Shown piece by piece: positions 26,207 through 32,838 of a DNA stretch of 64,000 nucleotides (its first letter is position 1; each line of letters begins with the position of its first letter). The notes beneath the pieces are model-generated. The model was not told the origin of the DNA. It saw nothing but the letters and a program-made list of their open reading frames with translations, and ran no database searches. The translations under genes were made by a program, and so were the position numbers. This stretch comes from Glycomyces arizonensis DSM 44726 (lineage in GTDB: Bacteria; Actinomycetota; Actinomycetes; Mycobacteriales; Micromonosporaceae): positions 1 through 64,000 of the forward strand of contig NZ_AXWO01000002.1 in the NCBI RefSeq assembly GCF_000482705.1, written 5' to 3'.

Positions 26207-26440
26207 CGTACCAAAAGGGACCTCACCGCCGAAGAGCGACCGAGGCGAGATGTCCCGTCGTTGTCGCTGTCCGCTTGAAGTTGGCTCACGATTACCTCAC
26301 TGCCTAAGGGGGACCGAGATGAGCACTCTCGTCTTTGTCGCCGCTTGCTTGAAGCCGCACCCACGGCCACCCCACCGCCGAAGAGCGACCGAGGCGAGAT
26401 GTCCCGTCTTTGTCGCCGCCTCAGCGCACCGTAACCTTCC
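26207..26440 (-). repeat. Degenerate ~75-bp repeats, right flank of the 13E12 locus
   Basis: Minus-strand units begin with a GGCTTCAAG-like motif at about 26207, 26282, 26356 and, degenerate, 26432, with a conserved GGGACATCTCGCCTCGGTCG block in two of them. Another pair lies at about 25612 and 25687. Orientation is opposite to the left array. Confidence 0.65.
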
Positions 26441-26651
26441 ACGACACTGATCCCGCCAGCGTCCCAACGACCATTGCCGGGTTCCCCAGGCGCGATCTTG
26501 ATGAGGGCGAGACGGGAAGGGCTCCAATCGACAAGCGGCTGCGTTCGACGGATATCAGTGTTCAAAGATCGGGGTGGCTCGGTGAGCAGCCGAAGCGACC
26601 TTGGACGATACGCTCCTGATCGGATCATCCATCGACACGCGAAGGACACCG

Positions 26652-27233
26652 GTGATCGATTCCACTACCCCGACCGAGGGCGACAGCGAATGCGAGGTGT
26701 TGCTCATCGGTGGGCGTTCAGGGGTCGGCAAGAGCACGGTCGCTTGGGAGGTCTCCAACCAGCTGCAGCACCTCGCGGTGGCGCATGCCTTTATCGAGGG
26801 CGATTTTCTCGACCAGGTCCACCCCGTGCCCGCAGATGACCCGCACCGCACGAGGATCACGAGCCGGAACCTGGCCGCGATCTGGGCCAACTACCGCGAG
26901 TTGGGGTGTGCGCGCCTGATCTACTGCAACACCGTGGCGGTCCTGGAATCGGCGATGATCACCGGCGCGATGGGCGGGGCGGTCAAGCCGATCGGGGTCC
27001 TGCTGACCGCCGAGGCCGCGGTCGCGGCCGAGCGCTTGCGCGGTCGTGAGATCGGCGGCGAACTCGAAGCGCATCTGGAGCGCGGCGCCGATGCGGCGAC
27101 CTACCTTGATGCCCACGCCCCGGCTTGGGTGCACCGCTTGCCGACCGATGGCCGATCGGTCGCGGCGATCGCGACGGCGATCGTCGCGCTCACCGGCTGG
27201 AGCGGGCACCGCCAAGACGTCGGCAACCCTTGA
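26652..27233 (+). CDS. P-loop NTPase, nucleoside/small-molecule kinase-like
   Basis: This 193-residue protein has a Walker A motif LLIGGRSGVGKSTVAWEVSN near residue 20, then an acidic EGDFLDQVHPV segment and a helical lid-like region (AERLRGREIGGELEAHLERG). It resembles AAA_33/gluconokinase-like small kinases or chloramphenicol-phosphotransferase relatives, so it may phosphorylate a small molecule. GTG 26652 is chosen because GAAGGA lies six bases upstream; the longer TTG start at 26601 lacks such a site. Confidence 0.65.
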   Translation: MIDSTTPTEGDSECEVLLIGGRSGVGKSTVAWEVSNQLQHLAVAHAFIEGDFLDQVHPVPADDPHRTRITSRNLAAIWANYRELGCARLIYCNTVAVLESAMITGAMGGAVKPIGVLLTAEAAVAAERLRGREIGGELEAHLERGADAATYLDAHAPAWVHRLPTDGRSVAAIATAIVALTGWSGHRQDVGNP

Positions 27234-27245
27234 AGACCGCCGGTC

Positions 27246-28055
27246 TCATACCTGCGGGTCGAATTCGCGCTTCGTGGCCTGCCAGGCGTCCTCGTTGTGG
27301 CCCAGTCTCCAGTAGCCGGAGATCGACACCCGCTCCTTGGCCAGGCCGCGCTCCTTGCGCAGCAGCGGCCGCAGTTCCTTCACGAAGCCCGCTTCGCCGT
27401 GCACGAACGCCTGGACGTCTCCGCTCAGGTCGAGTTTCCGCACGGCCTCGACCAAGCGCTCACCTACTCGTGCGCCGCTGCGGTGGAGCCAGGTCAGTTC
27501 CACGTCTGCCGCTGATTCCAGCTTCTGCTCTTCTTCCGGCCCCGACACCTCGATGAAGGCGCGGGCCTTGGCTCCTGCCGGGAGGCGCTCCAGCGCCGCC
27601 GCTATCGCGGGCAGTGCGCTCTCGTCTCCCGCCAGCAGGTGCCACTCGGCGTCCGGCGCCGGGGCGTACCCGCCGCCCGGCCCCGCGAAGCGCAGCACTT
27701 CGCCCGGCTTCACGTTCGCCGCCCAAGGCCCCGCTATGCCCTCGTCGCCGTGGACGACGAAGTCCAGCCACAGCTCTCGCGCGTCCGCGTCCCACCGCCG
27801 CACCGTGTACGTGCGCGTGACCGGCCACTGCTCGCGCGGCAGCTCCTCGCGGATGCGCTGGAGGTCGAACGGCTCGGGGTACTCCACGCCCGGCCTGGGG
27901 AACTGGAGTTTGACGTAGTGGTCGGTGAACTCGCCGGCACCGAACTCCTCCGGGCCGGCGAGCACCACGCGGACCATGTGCGGCGTGAGCCGCTCGGTGC
28001 GCCGCACCTCGGCGGTGGTCAGGCGCGGCGTCCGTCGCGCGCGGGGATCTGCCAT
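27246..28055 (-). CDS. Siderophore-interacting FAD-dependent ferric reductase
   Basis: This 269-residue cytoplasmic protein belongs to the SIP (ViuB/FscN-like) family, which releases iron from imported ferric siderophores. The FAD-binding motif is RTYTVRRWD (about residues 80-88), followed by VVHGDEGIAGPWA, RFAGPGGGYAP, and the NAD(P)H-domain segments LLAGDESALPAIAAAL and ISGYWRLGHNEDAW. A candidate IdeR/DmdR box lies 22 bp before the ATG (28077-28095), consistent with iron control. Confidence 0.9.
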   Translation of the reverse strand: MADPRARRTPRLTTAEVRRTERLTPHMVRVVLAGPEEFGAGEFTDHYVKLQFPRPGVEYPEPFDLQRIREELPREQWPVTRTYTVRRWDADARELWLDFVVHGDEGIAGPWAANVKPGEVLRFAGPGGGYAPAPDAEWHLLAGDESALPAIAAALERLPAGAKARAFIEVSGPEEEQKLESAADVELTWLHRSGARVGERLVEAVRKLDLSGDVQAFVHGEAGFVKELRPLLRKERGLAKERVSISGYWRLGHNEDAWQATKREFDPQV

Positions 28056-28076
28056 CGTGCTCCTTCGAGAAAACTG

Positions 28077-28095
28077 GTCACTTAGGCAGACCTTA
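28077..28095 (-). promoter_or_regulatory. Candidate iron box (IdeR/DmdR site)
   Basis: On the minus strand, TAAGGTCTGCCTAAGTGAC matches the actinobacterial iron-box consensus TWAGGTWAGSCTWACCTWA at 13 of 19 positions, with the first half nearly complete. It sits immediately upstream of the siderophore-interacting protein gene. Confidence 0.5.
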
Positions 28096-28106
28096 GCTCG
28101 ATGCCG

Positions 28107-29189
28107 TCAGCTCCGGGCGTACTGCGGCGGAGCGGCCACCGGGCGTTCGGTGGCGGCGACGCCGAGTTCGCGGGCGGCCCGGCGCGGCCAGTACGGGTCG
28201 CGCAGGAGCTCGCGGCCGAGCAGGACGACGTCGGCCTCGTCGTCGGCGAGGATCTTCGCCGCCTGGGCCGGTTCGGTGATCAGGCCGACGGCGCCGACCG
28301 CCATGCCGGTCTCGTGCTTGACGCGCGAGGCGAAGGGCACCTGGTAGCCCGGTCCGCTCGCAACGCGAGCGTGCGGCACGTTCCCGCCACTGGAGACGTC
28401 GAGCAGGTCCACGCCGTGGGCGGCGAGCAGCGGCGCGAGGCGCACCGTGTCGTCGGGCGTCCACCCGTCGTCGCCCGCCCAGTCGGTGGCGGAGACGCGG
28501 AACAGCACCGGCAGACGCTCGGGCCACACCTCGCGCACCGCGTCCACGACTTCGAGGGGGAACCGGACGCGGTTCTCGAACGAGCCGCCGTACTCGTCCT
28601 CGCGCCGGTTGGCGAACGGGGAGAGGAAGCTCGACAGCAGGTAGCCGTGCGCGCCGTGGACCTCGACGACCTCGAAGCCCGCTTCGAGTGAACGCTTCGC
28701 GGACTCGGCGAACTGGGCGGCGATGCCGCGCAGTTCTTCGCGGGTCAGCTCGTGCGGCACGGCGTGGTCCTCGTCGAATGGGACGGGGCTGGCGCCCAGC
28801 GGCGTCCAAGCGCCCACGGGCCCCTCGCCTTCCCACGGCGGCGCGGTGGACGCCTTGCGCCCGGCGTGGGCGAGCTGGATGGCGGCGACGGCGCCGTGCG
28901 AGCGGATCTGGTCGACCAGGCGCGTGAAGGCCCGCGTCTGCACGTCGTTCCACAGGCCCAGGTCGTTCGGGCTGATGCGCCCCTCGAAGGAGACGCCGGT
29001 GGCCTCGGCCATGACCAGCCCGGCCCCGCCGACGGCTCGGGAGACGTAGTGCTGGAGGTGCCAGTCGTTCGGGGCGCCGATGTTCTCGCCGTCGCTGTCG
29101 GCGCTGTACTGGCACATCGGCGCCATCCACACCCGGTTGGGGATGTCGAGTTCGCGCAGGCGAATGGGCTCGAAGAGTGAGGTGGACAA
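28107..29189 (-). CDS. NADH:flavin oxidoreductase, old yellow enzyme family (YqjM type)
   Basis: This is a 360-residue FMN-dependent ene-reductase. The start STSLFEPIRLRELDIPNRVW and MAPMCQYSADSDG (with the YqjM-type Cys), HYVSRAVGGAGLVMAEAT, QLAHAGRK, VEVHGAHGYLLSSFLSP (His pair region), YGGSFENRVRF and the C-terminal LLGRELLRDPYWPRRAA are all family signatures. It reduces activated C=C bonds and helps in electrophile defence. TTG at 29189 is preferred over ATG at 29204, because AAGGGA precedes the TTG while a promoter predicted at 29221-29249 would leave only about 10 nt before the ATG. It is divergent from a MarR regulator that probably controls it. Confidence 0.9.
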   Translation of the reverse strand: MSTSLFEPIRLRELDIPNRVWMAPMCQYSADSDGENIGAPNDWHLQHYVSRAVGGAGLVMAEATGVSFEGRISPNDLGLWNDVQTRAFTRLVDQIRSHGAVAAIQLAHAGRKASTAPPWEGEGPVGAWTPLGASPVPFDEDHAVPHELTREELRGIAAQFAESAKRSLEAGFEVVEVHGAHGYLLSSFLSPFANRREDEYGGSFENRVRFPLEVVDAVREVWPERLPVLFRVSATDWAGDDGWTPDDTVRLAPLLAAHGVDLLDVSSGGNVPHARVASGPGYQVPFASRVKHETGMAVGAVGLITEPAQAAKILADDEADVVLLGRELLRDPYWPRRAARELGVAATERPVAAPPQYARS

Positions 29190-29219
29190 GGCGGTTCCCT
29201 TCATGAGGTGTACGGGACG

Positions 29220-29250
29220 TATAATACTTGCAAGCGCCTTATATTGCAAG
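29220..29250. promoter_or_regulatory. Divergent oxidoreductase/marR promoter with inverted-repeat operator
   Basis: On the minus strand, TTGCAA (29244-29249), a 17-bp spacer and TATTAT (29221-29226) form a promoter toward the oxidoreductase. The spacer plus -35 holds CTTGCAA (29227-29233) and TTGCAAG (29244-29250), a perfect inverted pair suited to a MarR dimer. On the plus strand TATAAT lies at 29220-29225. Confidence 0.6.
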
Positions 29251-29307
29251 CGGTCGTAATTGATGTGCGGTACCATTGGGATGTCATCCGTCACCGGAGG
29301 AGGAACC

Positions 29308-29751
29308 GTGTCCACCGCACCCCAGGCGCGCACCGCGTTGGCGCAGAACTGGTGCGCTCTCTCGGCCCTGCACGAGCGCATCGAGGCCCGCATCGAGCGC
29401 CGCCTCCAGGCCGAGCATGGGCTGAGCGTCCGCGAGTTCTCCCTGCTGAACGTCCTCAGCCGCCAGAAGGACGGACATCTCCAGATGCGCGAGGTCGCCG
29501 AGGCGGTCGTGCTCAGCCAGAGCGCCACCACCCGCCTCGTCACGCGACTGGAGGACCGCGGCCTCCTGGAGCGCACCATCTGCGCCGACGACCGCCGCGG
29601 CATCTACACCGACGTCACCGCGTCCGGCGCTTCCCTGCTGGCCTCCGCCCGTCCCACGAACGACGCCGCGCTCCGCGAGGCCCTCGACGAGGCGAGCGCC
29701 GACCCCGAGCTCAAGCCGCTGGTCGAGGCGCTCGAGCGGGTGAGCGTCTAG
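29308..29751 (+). CDS. MarR-family transcriptional regulator
   Basis: This 147-residue winged-helix repressor has MREVAEAVVLSQSATTRLVT as recognition helix region, followed by the wing RLEDRGLLERTICADDRRG. GGAGGAGG precedes GTG 29308, so this start is preferred over the in-frame ATG at 29260. It is divergent from the flavin oxidoreductase and is presumably inactivated by an electrophile or phenolic ligand, de-repressing that gene. Its stop overlaps that of narI by 3 bp, convergently. Confidence 0.87.
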   Translation: MSTAPQARTALAQNWCALSALHERIEARIERRLQAEHGLSVREFSLLNVLSRQKDGHLQMREVAEAVVLSQSATTRLVTRLEDRGLLERTICADDRRGIYTDVTASGASLLASARPTNDAALREALDEASADPELKPLVEALERVSV

Positions 29752-30491
29752 CCCCAGCCGCGGCGGATCGGGCGCGTCGCCTCCGCCGGGACGCGGTCGC
29801 GCGAGCGGTAGACCACATAGGGCCGGAACAGGTACCACACTGGAGCGCTGAAGGCGTGGACGAGGCGGCTGAACGGGAACAGCGCGAACAGCGCCAGGCC
29901 GATCAGCGCGTGGATCTTGAACCCGAGCCCGGCCGCCGACATGGCGTCCACATCGGGCTGGAGGATCCAGATGCTCCTGAACCACACCGAGACCGTCTCC
30001 CGGTAGTCCCGCTCGTGCCCGCCGGTGATTCCGGTATAGGCGGACAGCAGGGTCACGGCCAGACCCGAGACGATGGCGGCGGTCAGCACCAGGTACATGG
30101 TCTTGTCGTTGACGGTGGTGGCGCTGAACACCGGGCCGGTGGTGCGGCGGCGGTAGATCAGCAGCGCGATCCCGCCGAGCGTCGCCACCCCGGCGATGAT
30201 GCCGAGTGACAGGGCCATGACGTGGTACGCCGCCTCGCTCAGGCCCGTCGCGCTCGTCCACGACTCGGGGATGAGCAGCCCGATGACGTGCCCGACGATG
30301 ACCACTAGGAGTCCGAAGTGGAACACCGGGCTGGCGACGCGCAGCAGCCGCGACTCGTACAGCTGCGAGGAGCGCGTGGTCCAGCCGAACCGGTCGTAGC
30401 GGTAGCGCCAGATCGTGCCGCCGACGAACACCGCGATCACGACGTACGGCAGCGCGCCCCACAGCAGGTACTCGACCGAGCTCGCGCTCAT
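29748..30491 (-). CDS. narI: Respiratory nitrate reductase gamma subunit
   Basis: This 247-residue integral membrane cytochrome b subunit anchors NarGH and takes electrons from menaquinol. It has five hydrophobic helices, with haem-ligand histidines in FHFGLLVVIVGHVIGLLIPE (first pair) and in the C-terminal KIHALIGLALFALFPFSRLV and HAFSAPVWYLFRPYVVYRSR. It starts in a 4-bp ATGA overlap with narJ and ends convergently on the marR gene. It is the last gene of narGHJI. Confidence 0.95.
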   Translation of the reverse strand: MSASSVEYLLWGALPYVVIAVFVGGTIWRYRYDRFGWTTRSSQLYESRLLRVASPVFHFGLLVVIVGHVIGLLIPESWTSATGLSEAAYHVMALSLGIIAGVATLGGIALLIYRRRTTGPVFSATTVNDKTMYLVLTAAIVSGLAVTLLSAYTGITGGHERDYRETVSVWFRSIWILQPDVDAMSAAGLGFKIHALIGLALFALFPFSRLVHAFSAPVWYLFRPYVVYRSRDRVPAEATRPIRRGWG

Positions 30492-31153
30492 CGCGGCCCT
30501 CCGGTCCTCGACGGCATGCCCAGCGCGACAGCGCTGTCACGGCTCGGCGGGACCGCGCCGTAGGGCTCCAATCCGACGTCCTCGGACGGCGGGCCCGTCT
30601 CGGCCAGGCGTATTGCCCGCTTGAGCGCTTCGTCGCCCGGCGGTGGCAGTGTCGCGGCCACGGCGTCGAGAACGTCGGCGTACGGCGTCCTGGATTCGCG
30701 GAGCGCGGTGCGCAGCAGCTCGATGCCCGGCCGGAACGTCGCCAGGAGCCGCTCGCCCCACTCGCGGTCGCCGCGCGCGGCGAACTCGAGCAGCACGGCC
30801 AGGTGATCGGGCAGCTCGGCCCCGTCGACCAGCCAGCCGCAGCCGCGGTAGACCTCTTTGATCCGCGCGAGCGCGTGGCCGCGGCGCCTCGTGTCGCCGT
30901 CGGTGTAGTACGTCATGTGCAGCGCCCGGCGCCGCTTCAGGTCGAAGGTCCGCACGTAGTGCTCGCCGAGTTCGAGTTCCGGCGTGGACGATGCGTGCTC
31001 GCAGAACCTCGTCAGCGGCGCGCCGCAGGAGGCCGGGAGTCCCGCCGCCGCCCGGCGCACCAGGTCGAACCTGGCGCGGCATTCGGCGTCCGGGTAGCAC
31101 AGGAGCACCGCCGCGGCCTGCCTGGCGACGGCGCGCTGGTCCGCAGTGGTCAC
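30488..31153 (-). CDS. narJ: Nitrate reductase molybdenum-cofactor assembly chaperone
   Basis: This 221-residue TorD/NarJ-type chaperone binds the NarG twin-arginine-like N-terminus and supports cofactor insertion before membrane attachment. Visible motifs are LLCYPDAECRAR, ELGEHYVRTFDLKRRRALHM (family core), YYTDGDTRRRGHAL and LPDHLAVLLEFAA. GAGGAGG precedes GTG 31153, which lies in a 4-bp overlap with the end of narH; the open frame farther upstream is a shadow of narH. Confidence 0.93.
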   Translation of the reverse strand: MTTADQRAVARQAAAVLLCYPDAECRARFDLVRRAAAGLPASCGAPLTRFCEHASSTPELELGEHYVRTFDLKRRRALHMTYYTDGDTRRRGHALARIKEVYRGCGWLVDGAELPDHLAVLLEFAARGDREWGERLLATFRPGIELLRTALRESRTPYADVLDAVAATLPPPGDEALKRAIRLAETGPPSEDVGLEPYGAVPPSRDSAVALGMPSRTGGPR

Positions 31154-32838
31154 GATGCCTCCTCGTCTTCGTGCCGGTGCGGGAACAGCCCCGGCGGGCG
31201 GCCGTTGCCGTCCCAGTTGAGCAGGTTGAACCGCTTCGGCGGCCCGGCCCGGCCGTCGCTGGTCTGCCGGTTGCGCAGCGCGTGGAAGTTCTCCACCGAC
31301 GCGGGCCTCGGCTGCCCCGAGGCCTCGCCGAACGGCACCGGGCCGCCCATGCCGCCCATGCCCGGCCCGCCCGAGAAGTCGAGCGAGCACCCGACCTCGT
31401 CGATGACGCCCCGGTCGGCCTCGTCCACGCCGTACGCCGTGGGGATGACGTACCGCTCGTCGTACTTGGCGAGGGCGAGCAGCCGGTACATCCGCTCGAT
31501 GTCGCCGCCGGTCATGCCGACGGCCTCGGCGATCGACTCGTCGGCCTCCTCGCCGAGGTTGACGCGGCGCATGTACGAGCGCATCGCCGCCAGCCGCCGC
31601 AGCGTCCGCTCCACCGGCTCAGGGTCCCCCGCGGTGAACAGCTCGGCGAGGTAGTCGACGGGGATGCGCAGCGTCTCGATGGCGCCGAACAGGTTGCCGG
31701 CGTCCTCGCCGTCGTGCCCGGTCGAGGACAGCGCGTCCACCACCGGCGAGAGCGGCGGGATGTACCACACCATCGGCAGCGTCCGGTACTCCGGATGCAG
31801 CGGCAGCGCCACGCCGAACCGCTTGGCCAGCAGGTAGACCGGGCTGCGCCTGGCCGATTCGAGCCAGCGCTCGGGGATGCCGTCGCGGCGGGCCGCGGCC
31901 TGGACGTCGGGGTCGTCGGGGTCGAGGAAGACGTCGAGCTGGGCCTCGTAGAGGTCCTGCTCGTCCTCGACGGCGGCGGCCTCGCCGACGCGGTCGACGT
32001 CGTAGAGGACGACGCCGAGGTAGCGCAGGCGCCCCACGCACGTCTCCGAGCACACCGTCGGCAGCCCGACCTCGACGCGCGGGTAGCACAGGGTGCACTT
32101 CTCGGCCTTGCCGGTCTTGTGGTTGAAGTAGACCTTCTTGTAGGGGCAGCCGGTGACGCACATCCGCCAGCCGCGGCACTTGTCCTGGTCGACCAGGACG
32201 ATGCCGTCCTCGCTGCGCTTGTACATCGCGCCCGAGGGGCAGGAGGCGACGCACGAGGGGTTGAGGCAGTGCTCGCAGATCCGCGGCAGGTAGAACATGA
32301 ACGTCTCTTCGAAGGAGAACTTCACCTGGTCGCCGAGGCGCTGCACCATCGGGTCGGCCGAGCCGAGCGCCTCGCCGCCGCCGAGGTCGTCGTCCCAGTT
32401 CGCGCTCCAGGAGATGTCCATCGGCTCGCCGGAGATGAGCGAGCGCGGCTCGGCCACGGGGATGTCGTCGCCCAGCGGCGCGGTGACCAGGTGCTCGTAG
32501 TCGTACGTCCACGGCTCGTAGTAGTCCTGAAGGGACGGCAGCTTCGGGTTGGCGAAGATCGTGAACAGCTTCTTGACCCGGCCCCCGGCGCGCAGCTTCA
32601 GTCTCCCTCCCGCGGTGCGCCTCCAACCGCCCTGCCAGCGCTCCTGGTCCTCGTACCGCCGCGGGTAGCCCTGCCCGGGCCGGGTCTCGACGTTGTTGAA
32701 CCACACGTACTCCACGCCCGAGCGGTTCGTCCACGCCTGCTTGCACGTGACCGAGCAGGTGTGGCATCCGATGCACTTGTCGAGGTTCATCACCATGGCC
32801 ACCTGGGCCATGACCCTCCCGATCCGCTCGCCGCCCAT
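31150..32838 (-). CDS. narH: Respiratory nitrate reductase beta subunit (iron-sulfur)
   Basis: This 562-residue electron-transfer subunit relays electrons from the NarI haems to NarG. Four cysteine clusters are visible: NLDKCIGCHTCSVTCKQAW, ICEHCLNPSCVASCPSGAMY, KCRGWRMCVTGCPYKK, and CTLCYPRVEVGLPTVCSETC. The Trp in CRGWRMC replaces a Cys, giving the [3Fe-4S] centre as in other NarH proteins. The start overlaps the narG stop by one base (TGATG). The Gly/Met-rich insertion near residue 515 (GGPGMGGMGG) is unusual but short. Confidence 0.96.
   Translation of the reverse strand: MGGERIGRVMAQVAMVMNLDKCIGCHTCSVTCKQAWTNRSGVEYVWFNNVETRPGQGYPRRYEDQERWQGGWRRTAGGRLKLRAGGRVKKLFTIFANPKLPSLQDYYEPWTYDYEHLVTAPLGDDIPVAEPRSLISGEPMDISWSANWDDDLGGGEALGSADPMVQRLGDQVKFSFEETFMFYLPRICEHCLNPSCVASCPSGAMYKRSEDGIVLVDQDKCRGWRMCVTGCPYKKVYFNHKTGKAEKCTLCYPRVEVGLPTVCSETCVGRLRYLGVVLYDVDRVGEAAAVEDEQDLYEAQLDVFLDPDDPDVQAAARRDGIPERWLESARRSPVYLLAKRFGVALPLHPEYRTLPMVWYIPPLSPVVDALSSTGHDGEDAGNLFGAIETLRIPVDYLAELFTAGDPEPVERTLRRLAAMRSYMRRVNLGEEADESIAEAVGMTGGDIERMYRLLALAKYDERYVIPTAYGVDEADRGVIDEVGCSLDFSGGPGMGGMGGPVPFGEASGQPRPASVENFHALRNRQTSDGRAGPPKRFNLLNWDGNGRPPGLFPHRHEDEEAS

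Larger units (their letters stand above)
25912..26207 (-). repeat. Right arm of the long inverted repeat flanking the 13E12 gene
   Basis: On the minus strand this repeats the left arm (22822-23020): CGGCTTCAAGCC, GGCGGGAGTGGAGAGGCGGG, TTATCCACA, TTGACC, CAGGCT, GAGGACTTTCGTGGTGTGCA and the GGTACAGAGGGGCGG block. Within it lie four DnaA-box-like sites instead of one. It lies upstream of the 13E12 gene and points toward it. Confidence 0.75.
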
